From Alistipes sp. (GTDB taxonomy: Bacteria; Bacteroidota; Bacteroidia; Bacteroidales; Rikenellaceae), in assembly GCA_020026435.1 (NCBI GenBank), contig JAHHQK010000020.1:1-37745 (forward strand): DNA of 37,745 nt. The letters are read 5' to 3'. Shown here one piece after another: positions 23,385-32,044 of this stretch (position 1 is the first letter of the stretch; each line of letters begins with the position of its first letter). A model generated the notes under the pieces. That model saw nothing but the letters and a program-made list of their open reading frames with translations, ran no database searches and was not told where the DNA came from. A program made the position numbers and the translations under genes.

Positions 23385-25478
23385 ATGGGTATATCTGAAA
23401 TAAACATAGTGAAACGCAACGGCGAGCGGGAGTTGTTTTCCGCGGAGAAGATCCGCGAGTCGGTGAAGAAGGCTTTTCTGGCTGCGGACTGCTTCTCGAC
23501 GGACGAAGATCTGACGGCGATCTTGAGTCGCGTAAGGGCCTTCGAGGGAATGACTACCGAGGAGATCCGCAACGAGGTGGAGATCGCGCTCATGGCCGAG
23601 CGTTACTTTGCCGTGGCCAAGAACTACATCCTCTACCGCGAGCAGCACACCGCTTCGCGCGAGGAGGAGGCCGAACTGGACTTCCTGAAGAGCTACTGCG
23701 AGGCCGCAAACCCCGCATCGGGATCGAAGTACGACGCCAACGCCAATGTCGAAAACAAGAATATCGCAACGCTGATCGGAGAGTTGCCCAAGCAGAACTT
23801 CATCCGTCTGAACCGCCGCATCCTGACCGACCGGCTCACCTCGATGTACGGACGGGAGATGTCTGACAGGTATCTCGACCTGCTCAAGCACCACTTCATC
23901 TACAAGAACGACGAGACCTCGATGGCCAACTACTGCGCCTCGATCACGATGTATCCGTGGTTGCTGGGCGGCACGATTTCGGTGGGCGGCAACTCCACGA
24001 AGCCGACCAATCTGAAGGCTTTCTGCGGAGGATTCGTCAATATGGTGTTCATCGTCTCGTCGATGTTGTCGGGAGCGTGTGCCACGCCCGAGTTCCTGAT
24101 GTATATGAACTACTTCGTGGAGCAGGAATACGGTCCGGACTACTATCTGCACGCCGACAAGGTGGTCGATCTTTCGACCAAGCAGCGCACCATCGACAAG
24201 ATGATCACCGACTGCTTCGAGCAGATCGTCTACTCGATCAACCAGCCTACGGGTGCGCGTAACTTCCAGGCCGTGTTCTGGAACGTGGCCTACTACGACC
24301 GCTACTACTTCGAGTCGCTCTTCGGCGAGTTCATCTTCCCCGATGGATCGAAACCCCACTGGGAGTCGTTGTCGTGGTTGCAGAAGAGATTCATGACGTG
24401 GTTCAACCGCGAGCGCACGAAGACCGTCCTGACCTTCCCGGTCGAGACGATGGCCCTGCTGACGGAGAACGGCGACGTGAAGGATCGGGAGTGGGGCGAC
24501 TTCACGGCCGAGATGTATGCCGCGGGTCACTCGTTCTTCACCTACATCAGCGACAATGCCGACTCGCTGTCGTCGTGTTGCCGCCTCAGAAACGAGATCC
24601 AGGACAACGGATTCAGCTATACGCTCGGTGCGGGCGGTGTGTCGACCGGCTCGAAGAGCGTGCTGACGATCAATCTGAACCGTTGCATCCAATATGCCGT
24701 GAAGAACGGCATGGAGTATCTGACCTATCTGGAGCAGATCGTCGATCTGGTCCACAAGGTGCAGATCGCCTACAACGAGAACCTCAAGGAGTTGCAGGCC
24801 AAGGGTATGTTGCCGCTCTTCGATGCGGGCTACATCAACCTTTCGCGTCAGTATCTGACGATCGGTGTCAATGGACTGGTTGAGGCCGCCGAGTTCCTGG
24901 GGATCGAGATCAACGACAATCTCCGTTATGTGGAGTTCGTGCAGGGTGTCCTGGGGCTTATCGAGCGTTACAACAAGAAGTACCGCGCGAAGGATCTGAT
25001 GTTCAACTGCGAGATGATCCCCGCCGAGAACGTGGGCGTCAAGCACGCCAAGTGGGACCGCGAGGACGGGTATCAGGTGCCGCGTGACTGCTACAATTCC
25101 TACTTCTACATTGTGGAGGACAATTCGCTGAACATCATCGACAAGTTCCGTCTCCACGGCCGCAAGTACATCGAGCATCTGACCGGAGGCTCGGCCCTGC
25201 ACATGAACCTGGAGGATCACCTCTCGAAGGAGCAGTACCGCAATCTGTTGCGTGTGGCGGCCATTGAGGGTTGCAACTACTTCACGTTCAACATCCCCAA
25301 CACGATCTGCAACGACTGCGGACACATCGACAAGCGTTATCTGCACGAGTGTCCCAAGTGCCACAGCAAGAATATCGATTATCTGACCCGTGTGATCGGC
25401 TACATGAAGCGTGTGTCGAACTTCTCGGCCGCGCGTCAGGAGGAGGCCGCCCGTCGTTTCTACGCCAAAAACAAATAG
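23385..25478 (+). CDS. nrdD: Anaerobic (class III) ribonucleoside-triphosphate reductase
   Basis: A 697-residue glycyl-radical enzyme that makes dNTPs without oxygen. An N-terminal ATP-cone (about 3-95, INIVKRNGERELFSAEKIRESV) gives allosteric control. The ten-stranded barrel follows, with SLSSCCRLRNE as a likely site of the thiyl radical. Near the C-terminus a zinc site is formed by Cys642, Cys645, Cys656 and Cys659, and the glycyl radical would form on Gly672 in RVIGYMKRVS. The radical is made by NrdG, encoded 10 nt downstream. It is transcribed through a cobalamin riboswitch. The finger loop reads RVIGYM, without the Cys preceding Gly found in E. coli (RTCGYL). Confidence 0.96.
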   Translation: MGISEINIVKRNGERELFSAEKIRESVKKAFLAADCFSTDEDLTAILSRVRAFEGMTTEEIRNEVEIALMAERYFAVAKNYILYREQHTASREEEAELDFLKSYCEAANPASGSKYDANANVENKNIATLIGELPKQNFIRLNRRILTDRLTSMYGREMSDRYLDLLKHHFIYKNDETSMANYCASITMYPWLLGGTISVGGNSTKPTNLKAFCGGFVNMVFIVSSMLSGACATPEFLMYMNYFVEQEYGPDYYLHADKVVDLSTKQRTIDKMITDCFEQIVYSINQPTGARNFQAVFWNVAYYDRYYFESLFGEFIFPDGSKPHWESLSWLQKRFMTWFNRERTKTVLTFPVETMALLTENGDVKDREWGDFTAEMYAAGHSFFTYISDNADSLSSCCRLRNEIQDNGFSYTLGAGGVSTGSKSVLTINLNRCIQYAVKNGMEYLTYLEQIVDLVHKVQIAYNENLKELQAKGMLPLFDAGYINLSRQYLTIGVNGLVEAAEFLGIEINDNLRYVEFVQGVLGLIERYNKKYRAKDLMFNCEMIPAENVGVKHAKWDREDGYQVPRDCYNSYFYIVEDNSLNIIDKFRLHGRKYIEHLTGGSALHMNLEDHLSKEQYRNLLRVAAIEGCNYFTFNIPNTICNDCGHIDKRYLHECPKCHSKNIDYLTRVIGYMKRVSNFSAARQEEAARRFYAKNK

Positions 25479-25487
25479 GAGGGGGAG

Positions 25488-25964
25488 ATGAAGGTCAAAT
25501 ACTATAATTTCGACATTGTCTTTGCGGAGATTCCCGATGAGACGACCCTCGCGCTGAACATCACCAACTGCCCGAACCGTTGTCCGGGTTGTCACAGTGT
25601 CCATCTTCAGGGCGATGTGGGGCAGGTGCTCGACGAGGAGGAGCTGGTCGGGTTGATCCGTTGCTACGGGCAGGCCGTGACGTGTGTTTGCTTCATGGGC
25701 GGGGATTCCGCTCCGCAGGAGATCGCACGTTTGGCTTCGGTCGTCAAGCGGCTCTGTCCGAGGCTCAAGACGGGCTGGTATTCCGGACGTAATGCCCTGG
25801 CGCAGGGCTTGGATCCCACGGTCTTCGACTACATCAAGATCGGATGCTGGAATGCCGAGGCGGGACCTCTGTCCTCGCCCACGACCAATCAGCATCTCTA
25901 CCACGTCGTCGGCCGTGAGATGAGAGACATCACCTCGAAATTCTGGAAAAAGCAGTCCTTATAG
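25488..25964 (+). CDS. nrdG: Anaerobic ribonucleotide reductase activase (radical SAM)
   Basis: A 158-residue activating enzyme that generates the glycyl radical on NrdD with S-adenosylmethionine. The [4Fe-4S] motif CPNRCPGC (Cys28, Cys32, Cys35) is intact, and the FMGGD segment is the SAM-binding glycine motif. It starts 10 nt after nrdD, behind a strong AGGAGGGGGAG ribosome-binding site, which is unusual in this AT-type leader context and may set a high or independent translation rate. The operon ends at a hairpin about 185 nt downstream. Confidence 0.95.
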   Translation: MKVKYYNFDIVFAEIPDETTLALNITNCPNRCPGCHSVHLQGDVGQVLDEEELVGLIRCYGQAVTCVCFMGGDSAPQEIARLASVVKRLCPRLKTGWYSGRNALAQGLDPTVFDYIKIGCWNAEAGPLSSPTTNQHLYHVVGREMRDITSKFWKKQSL

Positions 25965-26146
25965 GTTTCCGCCTGTGGTGGGACGGACGGGGCGGTGCAG
26001 TCTCCGTGTGGAGGCCTTTGGCTTCTTGCACCTGCTCCTTGCGGCTTCGGTCCTGGTTGCAGTGTCTTGCTTCGGAGCTGGTTGCTGTGCCTGCTTTTGC
26101 TCTTGTTCTTGCTCTTGCTTTTGCGGATTGCAGCATGATTTAAGAG

Positions 26147-26185
26147 TCGGATGAATCGGATTTTTCCGGTTCGTCCGATTTTTTT
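26147..26185 (+). terminator. Terminator of nrdDG
   Basis: 13-bp stem TCGGATGAATCGG / CCGGTTCGTCCGA including two G-U pairs, 6-nt loop, then seven T. Confidence 0.85.
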
Positions 26186-26457
26186 ATGCCGGTCGGGGAA
26201 AATCAGGGGACGGAGGTGTTTGTTTGGGGAGTTCGGGGCGGGGTATTCGTGGGTGTTTCTCTTTATCCGAGGTTGCAGACCTTTCCCGATCGGGGACTCC
26301 GTCCGTTTTCTGCATCCGCTTTTGCCGCCGCCATATCATTCGCCAGGCGATCCGGATATGTCTTCCCGGCATATATCTTCAGAAGACCTTCCGTTTCCAT
26401 ACTGCCTTATTCTCCTTTGTGAGCCCGGAGGCGGATACCCGGACAAACGGTATATAC

Positions 26458-26495
26458 ATAAAAAAGCGAGCCGATCCACAACGGGATCGGCTTGC
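26458..26495 (-). terminator. Terminator of the glycogen locus
   Basis: Stem AGCCGATCC / GGATCGGCT (26469-26477 and 26484-26492); on the minus strand it is followed by CGCTTTTTT. About 30 nt past the GH57 stop. Confidence 0.88.
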
Positions 26496-26522
26496 CTTTT
26501 CGTAGAATGACCTCAAGAGGGC

Positions 26523-27773
26523 TTAGGCTTTGGCGGCAGCCGTCTTGCGGGTTGTTTTCTTGGCGGGTTTCTTGGCCTCCTTCTCGGCAAGAGCCTTGTC
26601 CAGCTCGATGATGAAGTCCGAGAGCACATTCATGTAGTTGATGAATGCCTCGTAGGCCGAATCATAGGGGTTGAAGTAGGAGTGAACGTCCCCGTCCGAC
26701 AACCACTTCGTGGCCATGTAGTAGAAATGGTCCGAAGTCTGGAGGAAGCTCCATACATAGTCGAAATCGGGATTCTTCAGAGCCTCGACCTTCTCCTTCT
26801 GGGCGTAGAGCTTCGAGAAAGCCTCGTTTTGCAGCTCGTTACCCAACCAGGCCGTGATATCGCGCTCCTCGTCGGCCCACGACATCACGTGGGGGCAGTG
26901 GAGTACCGATACGGGCTGGTACTTTTTGGCAGCCTCCGTGGCGGTGGCGAACTCCAGTTCGCCGCTCTCCAGAGCCGCTTTCGGAAGGGCCTGCATGAAG
27001 TCGAAGATACCCGTTTGAGCCGTCTGATGTTCGCCGAAGGTCTCGTAGTCCATGAACAGGTTCAGCACATTGCCGGGCGTCTCCTCCGAGGTGAGCCACG
27101 AGATGTATTTGTCGCAGGTCAGCGGATACTGATCCCAGTTCTGATTCGAGAAACGGAAGGCGATGTCGTCCGAGAGCTTGTAGTTGCGCAGCAACAGACG
27201 CAGCTTGTGGTCCTTGGCATTGGCATAGACATAGTTGGGCGATTTCCAACCCAACACGTGCTTGGCACCCTCGGCCAGCATCGTGCGGAAGCCCATTTCG
27301 GCAACGGCGGCACCGATCTCGTCCGAGTAGATGAGCTCCGTGTTGCGGAAGGTGGTCGGTTTCACACCGAACTCCTTCTTGATGGCAGCCGTGTGGAGCT
27401 TCACCTGCTGCATGAAGTCCTCCTTCGAGGCCAACGATGCCAGCGAGTGCGAATAGGTCTCGGCCAGGAACTCCACGCAACCCGTTGCGGCCAGCTCTTT
27501 GAACGACTCCAGAACTTCGGGAGCATAGGCACGGAACTGCTCGATGGCGATACCCGTGATGGAGAACGTGCAACGGAACTTGCCCTGGTTCTCGCGGATC
27601 AACTTCAGCAGCAGGGCGTTCATCGGCAGATAGCACTGACGGGCGACCTTGAGCATGATCGAGCGGTTCATCAAGTCATCCAGGTAGTTGTGGTCCTTGC
27701 CCATGTTGAAGAAGCGGTATTTCTTCAGACGCCAGGGCTGATGTACCTGAAAATATAAGCAAACGGTTTTCAT
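26523..27773 (-). CDS. GH57 glycoside hydrolase (alpha-amylase-type)
   Basis: A 416-residue GH57 enzyme acting on alpha-glucans such as glycogen. The five GH57 regions are recognisable: HQPW (11-14), the segment around GIAIEQF, FLAETYSHSL, FRNTEL with Glu146 as nucleophile, and MDYETFGEH with Asp242 as acid/base. No signal peptide is present, so it is cytoplasmic. Residues 398-416 form a Lys/Ala/Thr-rich tail (KKPAKKTTRKTAAAKA) not part of the fold. It starts six bases after the GT4 gene, so the two share an mRNA. Some family members are branching enzymes or 4-alpha-glucanotransferases; specificity cannot be read here. Confidence 0.93.
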   Translation of the reverse strand: MKTVCLYFQVHQPWRLKKYRFFNMGKDHNYLDDLMNRSIMLKVARQCYLPMNALLLKLIRENQGKFRCTFSITGIAIEQFRAYAPEVLESFKELAATGCVEFLAETYSHSLASLASKEDFMQQVKLHTAAIKKEFGVKPTTFRNTELIYSDEIGAAVAEMGFRTMLAEGAKHVLGWKSPNYVYANAKDHKLRLLLRNYKLSDDIAFRFSNQNWDQYPLTCDKYISWLTSEETPGNVLNLFMDYETFGEHQTAQTGIFDFMQALPKAALESGELEFATATEAAKKYQPVSVLHCPHVMSWADEERDITAWLGNELQNEAFSKLYAQKEKVEALKNPDFDYVWSFLQTSDHFYYMATKWLSDGDVHSYFNPYDSAYEAFINYMNVLSDFIIELDKALAEKEAKKPAKKTTRKTAAAKA

Positions 27774-27779
27774 AGGAGT

Positions 27780-29099
27780 TTATTTAGATTGTTTTTTATT
27801 CTCTTCGATTGCGGACTCGTACACGGCTTTGATCTTGGCCGCGGCGTCGTTCCATTTGAGGTTCGTGACCTCCTTGAGACCCTTCGAGGCGAACATGTTC
27901 GACAGGGCAGGGTACTTGATCAGTGCATACATGGCATCGGCCAGGGCGTCGACATCCCAGTAATCGACCTTGATGGCGTAGTCCAAGACCTCGGCCACGC
28001 CGCTCTGCTTGGAGATGATTACCGGCACATTCGAGCGCATGGCCTCCAACGGCGAGATGCCGAAGGGCTCCGAAACGGAGGGCATCACATAGACGTCCGA
28101 CAACTGGAACATCTTGTGTACGTCCTCACCGCGGAGGAAGCCCGTGAAGTGGAAGCGGTCGGCGATACCCAGACGGGCTACGCGACGGATCACGTGGTTC
28201 ATCATGTCGCCCGATCCGGCCATGACGAAACGTACGTTGGGAACTCGTTTGAGCACCTTGGCGGCAGCCTCGACGAAGTAGTCGGGGCCCTTCTGATAGG
28301 TGATGCGGCCCAGGAACGTCACGATCTTGTCCGAAACACCGCGCTCGGGAACCGGGGTGGTGGTTTCTGCGAAACGCACGGCATTGTGGACCGTCACCAC
28401 GCGGTCGGCGGGTACGCCGTAGCGGTTGATGATGATGTTGCGCGTGAGGTTCGACACGGCGATCACACGATCGGCGGCGTGCATGCCGGCACTCTCGATG
28501 GCATGGACCTGGGTGTTGACGTTCTCACCGCTGCGGTCGTACTCCGTGGCGTGCATATGCACCACCAGGGGCTTGCCCGACACGCGTTTTGCGGCGATTC
28601 CGGCGTAGTAGGTGAGCCAGTCGTGGGCGTGGATCACATCGAACTGTCCTTCGAGGTTCTTGGCCACCTGAGCGGCGACCATGGCGTAGCGGGCGACCTC
28701 CTCCATGAGGTTTGCGCCGTACTTGCCCGAGAAGGTGTAACGCTGTTTCCAGACATCGGAGGTCGACCAGACCTTCTGTCCCGATTTCACATACTGCTCG
28801 TGGTAGCTCTCATATTCCTCGGGGGAGATATAGGGCACCATGTTGGAGTCGATATGGATAAACGAAATTTTCTCCATAATGTCCTCGGCACCGCTGTTCG
28901 TTGCACCATATACCGTCTCCACGTCGCTCGCGTTGACGATATGGGTGAAGCGCTGGTCCTCATCGCCATAGGCGTGGGGCACGATGAATGTGACGTCCAC
29001 ATTGTTGTGTGCCAGACCGCGTGTCATGCCGTAACAGGCTGTTCCCAGACCACCGGCGATATGCGGTGGAAATTCCCAACCAAACATTAAAACTCTCAT
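27780..29099 (-). CDS. GT4 glycogen synthase-like glycosyltransferase
   Basis: A 439-residue GT-B transferase. The N-terminal MFGWEFPPHIAGGLGTACYG with the GGLG loop is typical of glycogen/starch-synthase-like GT4/GT5 enzymes, followed by HAHDWLTYYAG. The C-terminal domain has FLGRITYQKGPDYFVEAA and the E-x7-E motif in SEPFGISPLEAM. It probably extends alpha-1,4-glucan or a maltooligosaccharide, using a nucleotide sugar. It precedes the GH57 gene by six bases; the GT4/GH57 pair with a debranching enzyme is a recurrent Bacteroidota arrangement. No promoter matching TAnnTTTG was found in the 100 nt upstream. Confidence 0.92.
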   Translation of the reverse strand: MRVLMFGWEFPPHIAGGLGTACYGMTRGLAHNNVDVTFIVPHAYGDEDQRFTHIVNASDVETVYGATNSGAEDIMEKISFIHIDSNMVPYISPEEYESYHEQYVKSGQKVWSTSDVWKQRYTFSGKYGANLMEEVARYAMVAAQVAKNLEGQFDVIHAHDWLTYYAGIAAKRVSGKPLVVHMHATEYDRSGENVNTQVHAIESAGMHAADRVIAVSNLTRNIIINRYGVPADRVVTVHNAVRFAETTTPVPERGVSDKIVTFLGRITYQKGPDYFVEAAAKVLKRVPNVRFVMAGSGDMMNHVIRRVARLGIADRFHFTGFLRGEDVHKMFQLSDVYVMPSVSEPFGISPLEAMRSNVPVIISKQSGVAEVLDYAIKVDYWDVDALADAMYALIKYPALSNMFASKGLKEVTNLKWNDAAAKIKAVYESAIEENKKQSK

Positions 29100-29850
29100 A
29101 CCTTATTTTCTTTGTTTTTGTATTCTTATCACTTTTTTTCGCATCGGGTTCAATCCTTTGCGTCCTTTTTCCGGAAGGTTTCCCTTTAGGGAAAAAAGGC
29201 GGTATCGAATCCTGTTGGGGGTGTGGTGGGGGATCGCTCCTTTTGGGGGAGGGGGATCCTCGCGCCTTTATGGTTAAGACTTTTCTGCCTAAAAGCTCGT
29301 TTACATCCTCTTTTTTCGGTTCGTGTTTCTTTTAATCCTGCGAGTGTCTGCTCCGGTCGGTCCGTCGGAGGACCTTCGGTTTTTGGATCCTCCGGCCGTG
29401 GTCTTCGGTCCGTGGTCGGAAGACGGGCCGGGTGCCCAGTCCGCTTGGGGCGGGGTGTCGGCAAGAGGTATCTTCGGCGCGGCCGCTCTTTTTTTGGGGA
29501 CGGTACGCTTTAGGATACACTCCTTGTGGGGCTGTGCCCTAATGGGCAAAGCGTGTGCCGATTGGAAGGTTCCGATGTGAACCTTCATGGTGACGGGTTT
29601 GGTCGGTGTGTTCTGATCTCAAAGATCCCGTCTGATCCTCCGGGAGACTCGACCCGGAGGGGTGTCAGACCCTCGTGGAATATTTTTCTCTCTGCTTGGT
29701 GCCCCAAGCCCTCTTGCAACCGGAACGGGGTGCATCTCTCTGATGTTTCCGACCGCGGGGCCTGATGCCCCGGGTCGTCGGGTTTTGGCTTTTGGTCGTT
29801 GCCGTTTCCCTAAATGGTATTCTTACCACCCCTTTCGGGGTCGTGGGGGT
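29100..29850. other. 750-bp gap inside the glycogen locus
   Basis: The flanking genes both run on the minus strand, yet no gene is recognised between them. It contains hairpins CGGAGGA / TCCTCCG (29366-29394, loop with five T) and GAAGGTTC / GAACCTTC (29565-29586), a TTTCCCTTTAGGGAAA inverted repeat near 29178, and short open frames without family features. It could hold a promoter or an RNA, but no consensus element was found. Confidence 0.55.
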
Positions 29851-31929
29851 TTATTGGACCGCAGGCTTGGCAGCCGCCTTCTTTGCAGGCTCTTTCTTGG
29901 CTGTTTTCGTTGCGGTCTTGGCACATTTTCTAGTGGTTTTGGTCGTCTCCTTGGCCTCCTTTGCGGCTGCCTTGCGCGTGGCCTTGACGGTCTTCTTTTG
30001 GGGCGTGTGTTGCTGGATCATGGTGTAGATGTCCAGAACGGCGGCTACGCTCCAGGCCTGCGAGCAGGCTCCGCGCGGAGTGAACGGAGGATCGGCATCG
30101 TAGTGCTCGGCGATTGCACCGATACCGTAGCTTTGGATATCATCGTCGAATCCGGCCAGGATTTCCTCGGCCTGGGGCAGGAAACGCTCGGCGTCGATGT
30201 CGAAGCAGGCCTTCACGTAGAAGGACAGCAGCCACGGCCATACCGAACCGTTCTTTGCTCCCTCGTCACGCTCCTCGGGCGTACCTTCCTGCGTACCCTT
30301 GTAGAGGGGGTTACGCGGCGTGAGGCTGCGCAGGCCCTTGGGGGTGAGCAGATGCTGGCGTACCGTGCGGATCACGTCGACCTGCATCTCCATGTTGAGC
30401 ATCTTGTAGGGCAGGCCGCAGGCGATGATCATGTTGGGACGGATGAAGCGGTTGGCTCCCTCCTCGCCCACATAGTCGGCCAGGTAGCCTTCCGGAAGCG
30501 AGAACATTTCGTTGAACGATTGGCGGGTCTTTTCGGGCAGCGCCTCCCACTCCTTGATAAAGGCGCGGTCGTGGTGCTGCTGAGCCAGAGTCAGAGTGTA
30601 GCATACGGCATTGTACCACAGAGCGTTGACCTCCACCTGGTAGCCGTTGCGCGGGGTGACGGCCCGACCGTTGATCGAGGTGTTCATCCACGTCAGGGGC
30701 TGATCTCCGGCCGAAGCCCAGATCAGGCCGTTGTTGTTGAGTATGACGCGACCCCCGACGCCCTGTTTGTAGGCTGCGAGGATCTCCTTCATGGCCTTGC
30801 CGTAGCGTTTCCAGATCTCGGCCTCGCCGACGGCCTCCTCCAGGCGTTGCAACGACCAGAAGAACCACAGCGGGGTGTCGGCGTTGATGGCGGCCGAACC
30901 GCGACCCTGGAACATACCGTCCTTCATGGTGCGGACCAGTGTGTCGAGGGCGTCGATGAAGTCCTCCTTGTGGTTCTGCTGGAGGGTGATGCCCGGCAGG
31001 GAAATGAATGTTTGGCGGATCGAGACGTTGTGCCAGGGGTATCCTGCGATGACCTCCGTGCGGTTGCCGGGGCGGCGTACGAGGAACTGGCGGGCGGCGT
31101 GCTCCATGCAGCTGATGAAGTCGACCTTGTGGGTGCGGCGGGCGATCGATGCGGAGAACATCTCCTCGATCGTGCGGGGCGAACCCATCTCTTCGAGCGA
31201 GGCGGAGAAGATGATGCTTTCGCCCTTCTTCATCTCGGTCTCGAAATAACCGGTCGTCATCAGATCCTCGTAACCCTCGTAGCCACGTTGCATCTCCTGC
31301 TGATACTCGAAGTTGTAGTACCAGTCGGGGGCAGGCATGAACTCCATGCCGGGTTTCGAGGTCTGGAGGTAGAGCCACGGGAAGGATTCATAGAGACGGC
31401 ATTTCACGCCGTTGATGGCGGGATAGGAGTGTCCGTCGGCCTCCATGTTGGCCTTCGACAGGGCGTGCTTGTCGCGGAAGGCCAGGAAGGGACGCAGGCG
31501 GAGTTTGGTCTCGGAATGGGCATCCACGAGCGTGTAGCGGATCATCAGCTGCGTACGCTTGTGAATCCAGAGCAATTCCTTCTTGAGGATGACACCGCCC
31601 ACGCGATAGGTGATCGTCGGGGTGGGGGTGTACTCGAAGTCGGTGATGTACTTGTGGCCGCGGGGGGCGTAAGTACCTTGGAAACGGTGCAGGGCCAGGT
31701 TGAAGCTCTGGTCGTGCTGCACGATTGTTTCATCGAGCGAGGAGAGCAGGACATAGGTCCTGTCCGAGTCGTCGATGGGGGCTACCATCAGTCCGTGGTA
31801 TTTGCGTGTGTTACAACAGACGATTGTCGTACTCATATATCCACCGATGCGGTCCGTAGAGAGCATTTCACGCTGGAGCGAGTATTCGAGGTTGCCCAGT
31901 TCGCTTTTGTCGAAAGTTAGTGCTGACAT
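29851..31929 (-). CDS. Glycogen debranching enzyme (amylo-alpha-1,6-glucosidase)
   Basis: A 692-residue cytoplasmic debranching enzyme of the GH133/GDE_C type: a beta-rich N-terminal domain (about 1-240, with STDRIGGYMSTTIVCCNTRKYHGLMVAP) and a C-terminal alpha/alpha-toroid (about 260-640) with IADNTPLWFFW-like NADTPLWFFWSLQ, GLIWASAGDQPLTWMN and the closing FTPRGACSQAWSVAAVLD. It removes alpha-1,6-linked glucose at branch points. Residues 642-692 are a strongly basic Lys/Ala/Thr repeat tail beyond the usual end of the family, similar in composition to the tail of the GH57 protein. It lies 115 nt after the synthase/phosphorylase gene, across a long hairpin. Confidence 0.93.
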   Translation of the reverse strand: MSALTFDKSELGNLEYSLQREMLSTDRIGGYMSTTIVCCNTRKYHGLMVAPIDDSDRTYVLLSSLDETIVQHDQSFNLALHRFQGTYAPRGHKYITDFEYTPTPTITYRVGGVILKKELLWIHKRTQLMIRYTLVDAHSETKLRLRPFLAFRDKHALSKANMEADGHSYPAINGVKCRLYESFPWLYLQTSKPGMEFMPAPDWYYNFEYQQEMQRGYEGYEDLMTTGYFETEMKKGESIIFSASLEEMGSPRTIEEMFSASIARRTHKVDFISCMEHAARQFLVRRPGNRTEVIAGYPWHNVSIRQTFISLPGITLQQNHKEDFIDALDTLVRTMKDGMFQGRGSAAINADTPLWFFWSLQRLEEAVGEAEIWKRYGKAMKEILAAYKQGVGGRVILNNNGLIWASAGDQPLTWMNTSINGRAVTPRNGYQVEVNALWYNAVCYTLTLAQQHHDRAFIKEWEALPEKTRQSFNEMFSLPEGYLADYVGEEGANRFIRPNMIIACGLPYKMLNMEMQVDVIRTVRQHLLTPKGLRSLTPRNPLYKGTQEGTPEERDEGAKNGSVWPWLLSFYVKACFDIDAERFLPQAEEILAGFDDDIQSYGIGAIAEHYDADPPFTPRGACSQAWSVAAVLDIYTMIQQHTPQKKTVKATRKAAAKEAKETTKTTRKCAKTATKTAKKEPAKKAAAKPAVQ

Positions 31930-31970
31930 ATCGCTTATTTATCTGTACTGTTCGTCCTATAAAGATATAA

Positions 31971-32028
31971 GATATTTCAGAGAAAACAGAATTTTTAGCT
32001 TGGAAAATTCCGTATTCTCTGAAATATC
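31971..32028. repeat. Long inverted repeat between the fusion gene and the debranching gene
   Basis: Perfect 14-bp arms GATATTTCAGAGAA / TTCTCTGAAATATC. The enclosed 30 nt also pairs (ACAGAATTTT with AAAATTCCGT, one mismatch), giving a hairpin of nearly 25 bp. It lies 16 nt past the stop of the fusion gene. The weak T-run on the minus strand allows attenuation or RNA processing as well as termination. Confidence 0.7.
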
Positions 32029-32044
32029 AGTCATTTTATATCAT

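Larger units (their letters stand above)
25965..26522. other. Gene-free convergent region with terminators from both sides
   Basis: It holds a CTTG-rich low-complexity stretch (about 26070-26125), the nrdDG terminator (26147-26185) and the terminator of the glycogen locus (26458-26495). Overlapping short open frames show no family features. Confidence 0.6.

Noticed and set aside
23250..25904. An 884-codon open frame on the minus strand over nrdD and nrdG
   Set aside because: It lies antisense to two genes with intact catalytic motifs, and its composition is biased toward His, Arg, Val and Leu as in other shadows.
29662..31920. A 752-codon open frame on the plus strand over the debranching gene
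   Set aside because: It is the antisense shadow of a well-supported enzyme; high GC with skewed third positions leaves long open antisense frames here. No family features are seen.
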